A program made the position numbers and the translations under genes. Below are positions 32,209-44,169 of a DNA stretch of 64,000 nucleotides, piece after piece (within the stretch, counting starts at the first letter, position 1; every line of letters starts with the position of its first letter). Below the pieces are notes generated by a model that saw nothing but the letters and a program-made list of their open reading frames with translations, was not told the DNA's origin and did not search any database. Location of the stretch: NCBI GenBank assembly GCA_030278955.1, contig JAOANR010000006.1, positions 27,597,763 to 27,661,762 of the forward strand, written 5' to 3'. The DNA is from Hygrophila difformis (Eukaryota > Streptophyta > Magnoliopsida > Lamiales > Acanthaceae).

Positions 32209-32560
32209 TTATGTCCCCATAACTGTGGTCGCACTGTCTTGGAATAGGGTTGGGTAACGATCCTTCATGTCTGCTTCTAGCTCCCACGTTGCCGTCTCGG
32301 CTTCGTGGTTAGACCAGAGAACCTTAACCATCCTCACGGTCTTATTCCTTGTTACCCTCTCCTTCTTGTCGAGTATTCGCACCGGAATTTCTTCATAGCT
32401 TAAGTCATCGTCCAGCTCAATTTCCTCCGGTTGGAGTACGTGGGTCGGATCATGGACGTATTTCTTCAGTTGCGAGACGTGGAACACGTCGTGGACACGA
32501 GCAAATTGTGGTGGTAGTGCTAGTCGGTATGCAAGATTCCCGACTCTTTCTAGGATCTCG
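32209..32560 (-). pseudogene. T1 integrase C-terminus and chromodomain (out of frame with gag-pol)
   Basis: Reads the end of the integrase GPY module and FHVSQLKKYVHDP, then a chromodomain with YEEIPVRILDKKERVTRN, VRMVKVLWSNHEAETATWE and the closing YPTLF. Chromodomains of this class are thought to steer integration to heterochromatic histone marks. A single-base deletion near 32560-32562, at the GP(Y/F) motif, puts this part out of frame with the 1,458-codon gag-pol, which stops at TAG 32550-32552. The rest is intact. Confidence 0.85.
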
Positions 32561-35500
32561 ATGGTCCTATGTACCGTGGGCTTAATTTTCCCCGCTTGCC
32601 AAAGCGCATCACACCCTTCATCGGTGATACCTTTAACATGACCTTATCGCCTATTTGGAATTCCAAATCTTGCCGTCTCACGTCGGCATAGCTCTTTTGC
32701 CGGTCTTGCGCGGCTTTCATCTTTCCTTGGATTATTTTGACTTGTCGAGCCATGTCCTCAACAAGTTGCGGTCCAATTACCATAGTCCTCTCGCCCTCTT
32801 CCCAGCTCAATGGGCTTCGGCATTTGCGTCCATACAGTGCCTCGAAAGGTGCCATGCCAATGCTAGCATGGTAGCTGTTGTTGTAGGAAAATTCGATCAA
32901 GGGTAAGTGGTTTTCCCAACTTCCTTTAAACTCTAGTACGCATGCCCTCAGCATGTCTTCCAAAGTTTGGATCGTCCTTTCCGTTTGTCCATCCGTCATG
33001 GGATGGAACGCGGTACTCATCTTTATCTTCGTACCGAGGGCTTCTTGTAGTTTTGTCCAATAATGTGAGACGAATCTACTGTCTCTGTCCGAGATGATGT
33101 CGTGTGGTACTCCATGTCGTCGTACCACGTTGTCGACATATGCCCTTGCCAATTGGTCCATGGACCAGGTATCCTTCATGGGGATAAATATGGCAGCTTT
33201 TGTCAACCTATCCACGATCACCCAGATTTTATTCATCCCCTTCGGTGAACGTGGTAACCCCGAAACGAAGTCCATTGAAATGCTATCCCATTTCCAACTT
33301 GGGATTTCCAATGGCTGCATTAATCCTAAGGGTTTCTGCCGTACGGCCTTGACCTTCTGGCAGGTAAGGCATCTCGCCACAAACTCGGCTATTTCTCTCT
33401 TCATGTTCGGCCACCAATAGTTCTTCTTTATGTCCTTGTATAGCTTCTCGCCTCTGGGGTGGACCGAATATGGGGTATTATGGCCTTCCTCCATTACTCT
33501 TAGCTTCAGGTCCTCGCATTTTCGTGGTATGCACCACCTTCCTTTGAAGCGGATGCTTCCGTCCTCATGGATTTTAAAATCCATTGCCTTTCCTTCAGCA
33601 ATGCTCTTCCTAATTTCCTCCAACTTTTCATCACCCTGTTGTGCTAGTCGTATCTCATCAAGTATGGTAGATCCTACTACCATCGTGTTGACGACCTCAC
33701 TTACTTTGCCGGAGTGTACCAACTCCAGACTTAATTTCGCCAAGTCTCTGTACAACTCGGCCGGTACCACGAGTGAGTTCACCACGTGTTGAGTCTTTCG
33801 ACTCAAGGCATCGGCCACGACGTTGGCCTTTCCTTCGTGGTACGCGATTTCCAGGTCGTAATCCTTAATCAGTTCCAACCACCTTCTTTGCCTCAAATTC
33901 AGCTCTTTTTGCGTGAATATATACTTGAGGCTCTTATGGTCGGTGAACATCCGACACTTTCGCCCATAGAGGTAATGCCTCCATATCTTTAGAGCGAACA
34001 CGACTGCGGCTAGCTCCAAGTCGTGCGTCGGGTAGTTCTCTTCGTGTGGCTTTAGTTGACGTGATGCATATGCTATAACCCTTTGATCTTGCATTAGCAC
34101 GCATCCCAATCCTTCCTTCGAGGCGTCGCTGTACACCTCGAAGTCTCCATCTTCCGATGGTAATGTCAACACCGGTGTTGTAGTAAGCCGTTTCTTCAAT
34201 TCTTGGAATGCGGAATCACACTCACTGGTCCAGTCGTATTTCACCCCTTTCTTTAACAGCTGCGTCAATGGGCGAGCGATCCTTGAGAAATCCTTTACAA
34301 ACCTCCGGTAGTACCCTGCCAATCCGAGAAAACTTCTTATCTCGGTTGGATTCTTCGGTGGCACCCATTCGGTCACTGCCGAAATCTTTGCTGGGTCTAC
34401 TGCCACTCCATTGGCGGATACGATATGTCCCAGAAATGCCACTTCTTTTAGCCAGAAGTCGCATTTGGACAGCTTTCCATACAGCTGATTGGCTCGTAAG
34501 ATCCCTAACACTTTGTGTAAGTGTTCGGAATGCTCTTCTTCGCTTTTCGAGTAGATCAGGATGTCATCTATGAACACCACCACACATTGATCTAATAGTT
34601 CTCGAAACACGTTATTCATGAGATTCATGAACATCGCTGGGGCGTTCGTCAGTCCGAATGACAGCACCGTGAATTCGTAATGCCCGTAGCGAGTTCTGAA
34701 TGCCGTCTTTGGGATATCCTTTTCGGCGATCCTTAACTGGTGATATCCGGATCGTAGGTCGATCTTTGAAAATACTGAGGCTCCCTTCAGTTGGTCGAAC
34801 AAATCCTCGATTCTTGGCAACGGGTACTTGTTCTTGACCGTGACTTGGTTAAGTCCTCTATAATCGATGCATAGTCGTAGACCTCCATCTTTCTTCTTCA
34901 CGAATAAGACCGGGGCTCCCCATGGGGACGTGCTCGGCCTTATGTAGCCCTTTTCTAGCAACTCCTCGAGTTGTTCTTTTAGTTCCTTCATTTCCAGCGG
35001 CGCCATGCGGTAAGGAGCCTTCGAGACAGGCTCCGTTCCCGGAATAAGATCTATAGTGAATTCCAGATCTCTCTCAGGCGGCATGCCGGAAACGTCTTCC
35101 GGGAATACATCTGGGTATTCTCTCACCACCGGAATGTTATCCACCTTGACCTCTTCGGCCTCAAGGTTATGAATGTAGCAAGCATATAACGCGTAACCCT
35201 TACGCATTAAGCTACATAGCTTCATGGCATTAACTATCTTGGTAGACTTCTTAGGGGGTTGGGAGTAAAAGATGACTCTCCTTCCCCGACTCTTTGACAA
35301 CGTGATCTTTTGTTTTTGGCAATCGATCACGGCTTTATATTGGGTTAGCCAATCCATTCCTAGTATGACGTCAAAATCCTGTAGTTCGAATTCTACTAAG
35401 TTCGCGAAAAACTCTACATTCTTTATAACTATCGGAATTCCGTTATATCGCTTAGAGCATGATACTACCTCTCCCGATGGAAGTTGAATCCCTAAGTTAA

Positions 35501-36926
35501 TCAGTTCGCACTTAGGTAGATCTAGTTCAGGTAAGACTCTAGATGATATTATCGAACAACTAGCTCCTGAGTCAAACAGAACTCTAAGGGGTGTACTCAA
35601 GACATGGAACGTACCTCCCATTACGTCCCCTTGCAAAGGCACATCTGCCTCATTGATGACATTCAATCGCCCCATTGGACGTCCCGGGTTGCCTTGCTGA
35701 TCCCGGTTCGGGTTCTGATTCTGTTGCTGATTTGGATTCTGTGGGGGACGTTGATTCTGATTGAGATTCTGGTTCTGAGGGGGTCTATACCCCTGGTTGT
35801 TTCCATTCCGTCCATCCTGGTTGCGAGGCTGAGTTGGCCCCGTGCCTAAATCCTCTCTCTTGGTGATGTTTTCCAGTCGAGTGCGGCACTCATTCGCCAT
35901 GTGGCCGTTGCGACCACACCTGTAGCAGGCGCCCTGTTGGGGGCACCCTCTGGCCAAATGAGGCCTGCCGCATCTCGGGCAAGGTGGTACCGGGTTACCC
36001 CGGAAAAGGGTTCTATCGTCATATCCTCTGTTGTTGTTTTGAGGGGGTCTGTTCAGATCTCCCCGAAAGTTGTTCCCTACAGCATTGTTTCCGGAACGGT
36101 TGTCTCTACCCCTCTTATCCTGACCCTGAGATCCTCGGCTGGGTTCTCCACTCACTTTCCTTTTTAGTTGTTGCACCCTTGCAACAGCTACCGCACGATC
36201 ATACACCGATTGCAGGTCTGGGTATGGGACGCCAGTGATCACCTCTCGTATAGCCAAGTTTAGCCCCATTTCAAATTTCTGTGCCTTCTCCACGTCTGTC
36301 GGCACGAGTCTCGGTGCGAAACGCACCAACTCCTTGAAACGGGTGTAATATTCTTGGACTGTTTGCCCTCCTTGCTTCAGGGATAAGAATTCTTCGTACA
36401 TGGCGGACTTTGTGCTCATGGGATAAAAGCGATCCCTGATCAGACTCATGAATTCTTCCCAAGAATAGGGTTCTTCGTCCTCAGCTAGCTTATCTTGCAT
36501 GGCACGCCACCAGTCATCTGCCTCCCCTCCGAGATAGTACGATGCCACAGGCACCTTCTCGCCAATTGGGCACTTCACCGCGTTTAGTAGCTTGTCGAAG
36601 GTTCGGATCCATTCTTCAAGTTTGGCCGGGTCCTCTTCTCCGGCGTAGTTCGGCGGACGATACGAGTTCACCATAGCTAGGTAGTTAATGCGGGCCTCGG
36701 GTGGAGGTACCGCAGCGGCCTGGCCTTGGTTCACATGCGCGTTTCCTATCGCGATGAGAACCTCTTCTAGAGTCCGTAGGCGCGCGTCCATGTTGTTTGG
36801 CATGGGGTTTGCCGGCTCCTCTTGAGCGTGTACCCCTTCGCCGGGTATGGGCATTTCTTGTTGCATAGGGGTTTCGTTGGTGTTTGGAGTAGTGGGCTGA
36901 GCGCGTGCTCTTCCTCTCGGTGCCAT
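32550..36926 (-). CDS. T1 gag-pol polyprotein (1,458 codons, truncated by frameshift)
   Basis: Starts at ATG 36924-36926 ([11 protein letters not shown]). In order: Gag capsid core (about residues 95-240, ending [14 protein letters not shown]), two CCHC-type knuckles ([13 protein letters not shown], a variant, and [14 protein letters not shown]; about 315-350), protease with [11 protein letters not shown] (about 455), RT with [12 protein letters not shown] (about 787), RNase H from [12 protein letters not shown] (about 935), and integrase. The integrase has its zinc domain ending CLTCQK (about 1189) and the D, D, E in [19 protein letters not shown] and DGQTERTIQ. No internal stops. The final frameshift removes the GPY end and chromodomain, so integrase is probably incomplete, though all catalytic residues are present. 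Confidence 0.93.
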   Translation of the reverse strand: MAPRGRARAQPTTPNTNETPMQQEMPIPGEGVHAQEEPANPMPNNMDARLRTLEEVLIAIGNAHVNQGQAAAVPPPEARINYLAMVNSYRPPNYAGEEDPAKLEEWIRTFDKLLNAVKCPIGEKVPVASYYLGGEADDWWRAMQDKLAEDEEPYSWEEFMSLIRDRFYPMSTKSAMYEEFLSLKQGGQTVQEYYTRFKELVRFAPRLVPTDVEKAQKFEMGLNLAIREVITGVPYPDLQSVYDRAVAVARVQQLKRKVSGEPSRGSQGQDKRGRDNRSGNNAVGNNFRGDLNRPPQNNNRGYDDRTLFRGNPVPPCPRCGRPHLARGCPQQGACYRCGRNGHMANECRTRLENITKREDLGTGPTQPRNQDGRNGNNQGYRPPQNQNLNQNQRPPQNPNQQQNQNPNRDQQGNPGRPMGRLNVINEADVPLQGDVMGGTFHVLSTPLRVLFDSGASCSIISSRVLPELDLPKCELINLGIQLPSGEVVSCSKRYNGIPIVIKNVEFFANLVEFELQDFDVILGMDWLTQYKAVIDCQKQKITLSKSRGRRVIFYSQPPKKSTKIVNAMKLCSLMRKGYALYACYIHNLEAEEVKVDNIPVVREYPDVFPEDVSGMPPERDLEFTIDLIPGTEPVSKAPYRMAPLEMKELKEQLEELLEKGYIRPSTSPWGAPVLFVKKKDGGLRLCIDYRGLNQVTVKNKYPLPRIEDLFDQLKGASVFSKIDLRSGYHQLRIAEKDIPKTAFRTRYGHYEFTVLSFGLTNAPAMFMNLMNNVFRELLDQCVVVFIDDILIYSKSEEEHSEHLHKVLGILRANQLYGKLSKCDFWLKEVAFLGHIVSANGVAVDPAKISAVTEWVPPKNPTEIRSFLGLAGYYRRFVKDFSRIARPLTQLLKKGVKYDWTSECDSAFQELKKRLTTTPVLTLPSEDGDFEVYSDASKEGLGCVLMQDQRVIAYASRQLKPHEENYPTHDLELAAVVFALKIWRHYLYGRKCRMFTDHKSLKYIFTQKELNLRQRRWLELIKDYDLEIAYHEGKANVVADALSRKTQHVVNSLVVPAELYRDLAKLSLELVHSGKVSEVVNTMVVGSTILDEIRLAQQGDEKLEEIRKSIAEGKAMDFKIHEDGSIRFKGRWCIPRKCEDLKLRVMEEGHNTPYSVHPRGEKLYKDIKKNYWWPNMKREIAEFVARCLTCQKVKAVRQKPLGLMQPLEIPSWKWDSISMDFVSGLPRSPKGMNKIWVIVDRLTKAAIFIPMKDTWSMDQLARAYVDNVVRRHGVPHDIISDRDSRFVSHYWTKLQEALGTKIKMSTAFHPMTDGQTERTIQTLEDMLRACVLEFKGSWENHLPLIEFSYNNSYHASIGMAPFEALYGRKCRSPLSWEEGERTMVIGPQLVEDMARQVKIIQGKMKAAQDRQKSYADVRRQDLEFQIGDKVMLKVSPMKGVMRFGKRGKLSPRYIGPSRS

Positions 36927-37122
36927 GCTGTTGCAAGAACAAGAGAGTTTAGATTCTTTTGTTGAAGTATTATGTAATACTTAGGAAATAATTTGACTAA
37001 ATAAATGGCGATATCGACAGGTATCAGTTCTGTTGGAACCTGTTAGTATAGGTTGTTGGGGTTTAACGTATTGTTTGTTGTTATTCGGGGTTGGTTCTAC
37101 TTACTGCTTCGTTTTTGTTTTG

Positions 37123-37123
<1 letters not shown>

Positions 37124-37181
<58 letters not shown>
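37124..37181. repeat. (TTA)n microsatellite
   Basis: About nineteen uninterrupted TTA/ATT units followed by a T-rich run. Confidence 0.95.
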
Positions 37182-37182
<1 letters not shown>

Positions 37183-37628
37183 TTTATTTTTTTTTTTTTC
37201 GTGAACAGTAACCTGTTCAGGGTTTTTTTTTTTTTTAGACCCCAGGGTTCAGGATTTAGGGTTTAGGGTTTTAGGGTTGGAGATACCCTTGTCCGATAAT
37301 TATCTCTATACAAAGTATATTTATATATATTTACTACTTGTATTTTTGTTTAGTTGTTATCTATAGGTCATTGATTATTATTAACTTGTTCGTTTGTTTG
37401 ATCGGGTTTTAGTAGGGTATTCGAAGAGAAGTAATTTAATTAAAATGTAAGGAATACTTTAAATATAATTGTATAAAATAAATGCTTGTAGATTTATTAC
37501 TCAAGAGAAAATTTTTCAGCTGTTTACAAGCATTCGTAACAGGAATGAAGTAGTAGTGCTGGTACTAATTTGAAAAAAAATGAATATAGATAGTAGTGCA
37601 TCAGTATGGACTCCTAAGTATAGGGTGA

Positions 37629-38018
37629 CTAGGCAGGTACATCCTCGATGAGATCGTCCTCGTCGCTGGATACGTCAATCGGTGCTGCGGCATTAGGGTG
37701 AGGTCCCGGGTTCTGAAGGACCCCCCCGTCAATCTCATTGGCCAAGGTAGTCAACTCCCAGGCTACGTTTCCTATTTGTTCCTCCAAGTCATCACCCTTG
37801 TCTTGGAGTTGGGCCATTTGGGCTTGGAGTTCGGCGACTTGATTTTGCAGCTGGGTTATGTTATGATGATCGGTCTCCCTAAGATGCCCCAGATGGGCCA
37901 CTTGGCCCTCTAGTTGTCCTACTCGAGTCTTGAAATAGTTGACATGTTGTTGGGACTCTAAATATGCGTTAGTCAGTTTCACCATCAAGTTGACCATGTT
38001 CATGTTGGGTTCGGCCAT
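37629..38018 (-). CDS. T1 additional leader ORF: small coiled-coil protein with acidic tail (129 aa)
   Basis: An intact ORF in sense, 443 bp after the primer site and about 700 bp before gag. ATG at 38016-38018 (MAEPNMNMVNLM). Residues about 15-95 form heptads rich in Leu, Gln and His (ITQLQNQVAELQAQMAQLQD), a predicted two-stranded coiled coil. The C-terminus is PIDVSSDEDDLIED, which looks like a SUMO-interacting motif: a short aliphatic core followed by Ser and acidic residues. No membrane segment or known enzyme motif. I do not recognise the family. It could be translated from the genomic RNA before gag or be a captured fragment; an accidental ORF is unlikely given the clean heptads. Confidence 0.6.
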   Translation of the reverse strand: MAEPNMNMVNLMVKLTNAYLESQQHVNYFKTRVGQLEGQVAHLGHLRETDHHNITQLQNQVAELQAQMAQLQDKGDDLEEQIGNVAWELTTLANEIDGGVLQNPGPHPNAAAPIDVSSDEDDLIEDVPA

Positions 38019-38461
38019 CTAGTGTCAACAAGGAGGTTAGAGTTAGAGTATGTTTCGAATATAAGTCATGATATACAGGAATTTAAATCTATATGAATAT
38101 GCACATGCAATCCCCCCTCCCAAAATAAATTTTAATGTATTTCTAAATTTAATCATGGGTTTAAAAAGTTGGGCCTCTATATTGGCCAAAATAATAATTT
38201 GGACTTTAAGAAGTAAAAACATGGGTATTGGGCCGAAATGGTTGGGCTTAAATAATTATAAATATTGGGTCAAGATAATTTAACCCCCTTTGGGCTCAAA
38301 ATATTATACTACTTGGGTAAGAAAATTTTTGGGCTCAAATTTTGGGCTAAAATAATAATACTAGTAGTCTTAAAAATAATAATGATAATAATAAATTTAA
38401 AAATAATACTTAGTTCAAAATATTTTAAAGTAAAAATAGTAATAGCTTCAAAATATTCCGG

Positions 38462-38473
38462 GCTCTGATACCA
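38462..38473 (-). other. T1 primer-binding site (initiator tRNA-Met)
   Basis: Sense TGGTATCAGAGC, three bases from the LTR start at 38477. Confidence 0.9.
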
Positions 38474-38476
38474 ACT

Positions 38477-39073
38477 TGTAACACCCCGGATTTGATAACC
38501 CAGGCCGGGATGTCACCGCCACATCTCTCTAGCAAGACACGGACTCTCCGAGCTTGCCAAAGAGATGCAAGGCTATAGGTATTGCAAAAAGATTTAAAAC
38601 AAGTCCGGAATCTATGTAAAAATAATAAGTGTCATCCACACATATAGTAGTAAATATATATTGCAGCGGAAAAATGTAAATGGACCGACATGGCCAAAAC
38701 TCGGGATTTACATGCCCGTTATGCAAGTATCGTAAAAAGCAAATAAACAATGTTTAATAATCCATCCCCAATGCACATGCTATGCATCATCTCCGTACTC
38801 TGAAATAAAAAGAGAATACAACAATTTTATCAGTATATAAAATACTGAGTAAGTCGATCCTAACATAGCAATAAAGGGATTTAATTAGATAATTTAAAAT
38901 TTCACTCCTAACATGCATTCACAAAATTTAAAGGAAATAATAATTTTAATTGTGTATTTAAACATGCATCTAATCTACAATAATAATTTAGTCATGCCAT
39001 GAAATTTAAAGACATAATTTAAATGCATAATTTAAAGACATGCAAAAATAAATAAATACTTAAAAACATTAAA
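38477..39073 (-). repeat. T1 5' LTR, truncated to its last ~597 bp in sense
   Basis: Identical to 29418-30013 apart from one inserted C in CCATCCCC. It stops at 39073 (TAAAAACATTAAA), where the 3' LTR continues for another 2 kb. U3 and the promoter are therefore missing from the 5' side. Confidence 0.9.
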
Positions 39074-39351
39074 CACTGTTTATTTGCCTTTTTACGATAC
39101 TTGCATAACGGGCATGTAAATCCCGAGTTTTGGCCATGTAGGCCCATTTACCTTTTTCCGCTGCAATATATTGTTACTACTATATGTGTGGATGACACTT
39201 ATTATTTTTACATAGATTCTGGACTTGTTTTTAAATCTTTTTACAATACCTATAGCCTTGCATCTCTTTGGCAAGCTCGGAGAATCCGTGTCTTGCTAGG
39301 GAGATGTGGCGGTGACATCCCGGCCTGGGTTATCAAATCCGGGGTGTTACA
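39074..39351 (+). repeat. Inverted copy of the T1 LTR U5 end
   Basis: The reverse complement of about the first 278 bases of the LTR (29418-29695), ending GGTGTTACA at 39351 beside the target duplication. Unlike the direct LTR pair it carries several substitutions (for example GTAGGCCCAT against GTCGGTCCAT), so it came from a related but different family member. Confidence 0.88.
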
Positions 39352-39356
39352 CTTTG
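39352..39356. repeat. T1 target-site duplication, right copy (CTTTG)
   Basis: Matches 29413-29417. Confidence 0.9.
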
Positions 39357-41071
39357 ATTGGAAATAAACTCAGTCATCAAATTCTCCAGGCGAGATGGTG
39401 GCTTTTGGTTGTATTGCTGATTCTGATCAGGTTGGGCTTGGAAGTTTTGGAAATTCTGGCCTTGGTTTTGGTTGGGCCTCTGTTGGATATGGGGTTGAAA
39501 GTTCTGGTTCTGATCCTGGAAGTTCTGAACTCTCTGCTGAACGAATCCTTGGTTCTGAGGTCTGAAGTTCTGCTGAAGGTTCTGGTTTGCGAACTGGTTA
39601 GGCTGGTTTGGCTGTGTCAACAAATACGCGTTGAGTGCATTGTTGTTGGAATAGGAGAGGTTGGGGTGGCGGTTCTGGTAGTTCCCTGCGTAATTGCAGC
39701 TTTCGGTAGCTAGTTGTTGGCATGTATCGGTTGGATGTGGTCCTTGATAGAGCCCACAAATTGCTCCCGATTGCTGTGCTTGCACTTGGCTAGATGAGGC
39801 TCCTGCCTGAGAAGTACCTGCTCCCTTTCCTTTCTCCTGTCCTAGCTGTATCGCAGCTACCTGTTCCTGAAATTTTTCGAAATCCGTTTTTCCTTCACTC
39901 ACAGCAAAAACGTTTCTAGGAGGGTCCGCCTTCTTGTCACTGCTGTTCAATACAGATCTGTTGACAGACATTGTCTCAATCTTTTCCCAGGCTTGATCCA
40001 TGGGCAAATGGAGTAAATGTCTTCCTCCTGCAGCGTCCAACATCATTCTCCATGGATGAGTGAGTCCTCCATAGAATTTCCTCAGTTGCTCCCACGGTTG
40101 ATATCCGTGTTGGGGGCATCGCCTCAAGAGGCTGGCGAACCTCTCCTTTGCGTCGTACAATGACTCGTCCGGCTTCATCTTGAACTCTCCAATTTTCTCT
40201 CGTCCCTCGTCTATCTTAGATTCAGGAAAATACTTTAACAGAAAACTCCTCACCAAATCTGCCCAGGTACTCCTCTGATTTATGGGCAATGATTTATACC
40301 AATCCCTGGCACCACTAAACAAAGAAAAGGGAAACAACATTAGTCTTATAGCATCAGGTGAGACTCCTTGATTTTTGATTGTGTCACAGAGCTCCAGGAA
40401 GGTTTGGAGATGATCATGGGGATCCTCATGATTTGCACCGCAAAATTGGTTGTTTTGCACCAAGTTGATGAGTGCCGGTTTGAGCTCAAAATTGTGTGCA
40501 GGGAATTGTGCTCTCCCAGGCCTATCCAGATAGGCTCCACGATGGGCTGCATAAAATCAGCTGCTGCTTGCTGCTGTTGATTTCCTTGCTCTGCTTGGTT
40601 TTGATACTGCTGGTGGTAGTTGGGATTATGTTGAAAAATATTATCGGGATCATGAGGGTTGTTTTGGAATTGATCCTGATTGAAGGCTTGATTCTGGTAT
40701 TGCTGGTTTGGTATATTTTGGTTTTGTTGGTTATATTGGTTAGGGGGTGGTGGTTGTTGGTGGAACTGCTGATACTGCTGCTGATTTGGATTAGGTAGAT
40801 TTTCCTCCTCGTTGGCACGATTCGGGTGTTCTACCATACCCCCATCAGCTCCATTACCAGGATTATTGGGTGGTTGGTCTATTGGTAAGATCGGGGGAAT
40901 GTCTTGGTTCTCTGCCATATCAGATATTTCACTGCTTGTGGTTTCGGGTGAGGTACGAGTCCGGGCTTCCTGCTCTTTCCTTCGTCAGGCTTGCGCCCTC
41001 AGTTGGCGAGCGGTCCTTTCTATTTCTAGATCGAACGGTAGCTCAGGCAATGTGGCCTTTCTCCTTTGCAT
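39357..41071 (-). pseudogene. A1 gag, N-terminal part (interrupted by T1)
   Basis: The start is ATG 41069-41071 (MQRRKATLPELPF), homologous to the A2 start. A TGA at 40985-40987 and a one-base frameshift around 40520-40540 break the first 190 codons. The capsid core then reads on ([20 protein letters not shown] ... LFSGARDWYKSLP ... [15 protein letters not shown]), followed by a knuckle-like CGLYQGPHPTDTC in which the second Cys of the A2 version is Tyr. A long Asn/Gln-rich tail ends in [14 protein letters not shown] before the T1 insertion. The rest of gag continues at 29412 and below. Confidence 0.85.
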
Positions 41072-41199
41072 AAGCAGTTTGTATCAAGATTTGACAGCAC
41101 CTGCGCAACCCCCAGGTTAGTAATGGTTCAGAAATATATACAAAAACTATCTATGAGTAAATCAGGAGTGTAGTTCTCTTAATAAACGGCGCTGCATCC

Positions 41200-41217
41200 T
41201 CCCCGGCAACGGCGCCA
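41200..41217 (-). other. A1 primer-binding site (tRNA-Asp)
   Basis: Sense TGGCGCCGTTGCCGGGGA, complementary to the 3' end of plant tRNA-Asp as known for Athila-type elements. It abuts the LTR start at 41218. Confidence 0.9.
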
Positions 41218-41583
41218 TGAAACTTTTGACAATTTCCTACACGAATATTTTTCTAAAATATCCCAAGTTAAATTTATTAAATGAAAAGAGTTATGATTCG
41301 TGGGAAAGGGGTTTAAGGATATATTTCATTTTTTATTACTCATGTGAGATACTTTGATTTCAAACGGCGCTGTGGACCTCCCCGGCATGAAACTTTTGAC
41401 AAATTTCATGGTGCAGCCGGGATAGACAATTCAATCTTGACAGACATCAATGCTCAATACTTAATATAGTATCATTTATTACATCTGTCTGCCAAACTGA
41501 AGGTCCCCGACAACGGCGCCATGAAACTTTTCATAATTTCATGTCATGAAGTTCCTTGCCATGAAACTTTTGACAAGTTCCCA
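41218..41583 (-). repeat. A1 5' LTR, primer-site-proximal piece (left of A2)
   Basis: Matches 11464-11828 of the 3' LTR, including the relic array (TGAAACTTTT at 41218, 41388, 41522, 41562; primer-site relic 41504-41521). The LTR continues at 61225 after the A2 insertion. Confidence 0.9.
41579..41583. repeat. A2 target-site duplication, left copy (TCCCA)
   Basis: TCCCA directly before TGAAACTTTT at 41584, repeated at 61225-61229. The unbroken site is visible in the A1 3' LTR (GTTCCCACTATATG, about 11824-11837). Confidence 0.93.
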
Positions 41584-44169
41584 TGAAACTTTTGACAATT
41601 TCCCACACGAGTACTTTCGAAATAATATAACCCCGATCTTGATTTTATTTAATGAAAATCATTTTATGAAGGCGGAGTTAGGATTAGGGATATATTTATA
41701 GGTTGTCACGTTTTTATTACTCGTGTTAAGAAACTGTGGCCCGGAAGCGCACGGTGTCAAAAATTGCAGTAATTTATAGTAAGACCGGATCGTTCACTGG
41801 AGGATGTGCAATAGAAGCAGGGCCCACGTCGTTTTACTAGATTTTCCATTCGTATTGCTCCAATTGGTTTGAAAAGTGGTTAACATCTACTAACATGAAT
41901 TTAAACTAAACTACAAAAGCGTTTAAATTTACTCTACAAAGCAAATAAGTCTATTCTAGAAAGCGGGTAAAGATTATTCTAAGAATGCGATAGATACTAT
42001 CTATAAAACCAATGAAAATTTACATTATGCTAGCTATGAAGCTGAATCACAATGTAGACAGAAAGGACAGGAAGAGAAGAATAAATATTGGACAAGATTC
42101 AGATAAGGCAGTATTAAACTTCCATTTTTATACACAGATCTTTGTTTGGGATAATCCTGTCAGATAGCTAATTCTCATGCTCTCAATACTGCGTTCCCTT
42201 TAACAGACAGGTACTTACAGTATGAGTTTACATGTTCTTAATACCGCAAATTCTAAGATACCACAGATTTGTAACTGCCCTGGCCTGGGTATGTTACTTC
42301 ATCTGTGGTGGACAAGCAACACCTGACAAATCATTTATTGAAATGCCAAGTACTGCTATCATTCTCCCATGTCACACCCAAAGACTCTAATTAAGCCTGA
42401 ACTATCCCTTAACTATCAATCCTAGTAGCAGTTACACAACTCTCAATACAACCGAGTGACCTCTAATGAAAGCATTTAAAAGAAAGCGATAAAGAAAGCA
42501 TTTAAAATTCTATCACTCGGAGGTTTAAAGGTCTGACCCTGGTAGTAAAAGACAGCTCCCCATCAGAATGATGAAGTATGGATCAAGAATTCCCGGCTCT
42601 TGGTGAACTACTCGTGTGTTCACTTCCTTCCGGGTGGTTATGAGATACAAACTAATGAAACGAACTAACGAATTAGTTTGTTCCGGATGCACTCACTCAG
42701 GACTCAAAAATAGACTTTGGCAGGAGAGGATAGCAGTTGAAAGAAAACTCAACCCTATCTTAGAAAATAACCAAGGCCTGGATGACGTTCCTCTAAGATT
42801 ATTTACTACACTGTATTTGAGCCCAAGTGGACCCCATCTCGGTGTAATATTTAATCTTAAATTCCCATCAAACAGCAATTTCGGAAAATAATGAATCTGA
42901 AAATCATTCCCTAAACAGGTACTAGACTCTCAATTAAAACACAGATCCTTTCAGTCTAGGTGAGACCTAATCGCTGACTCTGCTTCTAATTTCCCAAAAT
43001 CAACCCTTGATAAAGTATGAATTAGTCATAACTGAAGAATTTATCCCTTACTCAGATCCGGATTTTATAAAGGGGTTTTTATCGGAAATTTAATATGCAA
43101 TATCTGTTTGAGATCTAGACTTCTATTGTCCAAGGGAAGGATCCCAAAATAGCTTAGACCACAATAGTACATAATATTATCATGCATAAGGATATATGGA
43201 AGTGTAAAATTAATTGACCCAAAATATAGATGTGGGTCTAGACAGAAGGTGGAACACAGAGATGAAGTGGTCAGGAGACCAAAGTACTGGCAGAATAATT
43301 GGGTGGACTGTAAACATCTACCGTCCAATTTCCCAATTACTCGAATGGAGCGAATTTAGACAGCTTAGACCCTGTAATGGCAGTGTCAATGCCAGTTGGG
43401 CCTCCAATGTCTGTGAATTCGGATAAAAACCTACATGCTTCCTCTCTGCAGTACTTATCAGCTAATGTTGACAGACATTAGCAGAGTTTTATTACAGATT
43501 GGAATTTGGGTTTGGAAATTAAGATAAATAAAATAAAACTATATCTGGATAGGAATTAGTTGAGCAGCTATTATAGTCCCGGATGGACGAACCGCCAAGG
43601 CTTCCACTGATTGCTATCCAGACCATGCAAAATAACACTTAGTAACTAATACCCAGAATACGAGCTAGTTATCCGTGAGGGAATACCCGCCAACATTAGT
43701 CTGATGTATTCTTTACTAATTGTTACACACAATACGCAAAAGACAAAATAAAATGAAATAAAGAGAATAGCTTGCATGAGAGACATTGGTTTCTCATGCA
43801 AGGTAATGGAATCAATCCATAATTGATGGCTTAAATAATTCCTCCTACCATAATTAATTACAGTCCGGATTATCTGTTTAAGACATCATGATTTTGTTTA
43901 TAGAAAAATGTTTTAATGACAATTGAACAAAGGTCCTCTAATCACGACAATTAGTGATTTAATTATTGCTAATTAAAATCACCAATCATTTCTGACTAGA
44001 GGGTTCAATTAATTAACAGATGAGAAATGGAGAATCAAAATTTTGGCAGCATAACGCCTCATATTGCAATTCTAGGGTATTACATCTTAATCCGTGGGAT
44101 TTAGATGTGAGTTTTTGCAATATAATGGAGGGTAGAAGATTAGAATTTTAGGATTAAATAGGGAGGAGG

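Larger units (their letters stand above)
36927..38461 (-). other. T1 5' leader
   Basis: About 1.5 kb between primer site and gag. It contains a small coiled-coil ORF (37629-38018), a (TTA)n microsatellite and about three telomere-like TTTAGGG units at 37254-37276. The remainder is A/T-rich with no further reading frame I would support. Confidence 0.6.
29418..39351 (-). mobile_element. T1: Tekay-like chromovirus with inverted U5-type ends
   Basis: A 9.9-kb insertion in A1 gag with a 5-bp duplication. In sense from the right: an inverted LTR fragment (39351-39074), a truncated 5' LTR (39073-38477), tRNA-Met primer site, a small extra ORF, gag-pol (36926-32550), a frameshifted chromodomain, polypurine tract and 3' LTR down to 29418. 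The overlapping parts of the two LTRs differ by one single-base indel in about 597 bp, so this is the youngest layer. The chromodomain and integrase wording ([20 protein letters not shown]) fit the Tekay/Del clade. Confidence 0.88.

Noticed and set aside
32655..36238. Plus-strand ORFs opposite T1, A1 and A2 pol
   Set aside because: Antisense shadows of well-supported gag-pol frames.
37254..37276. Interstitial telomere repeat
   Set aside because: Only about three imperfect TTTAGGG units in a low-complexity leader; no evidence of a chromosome-end event.
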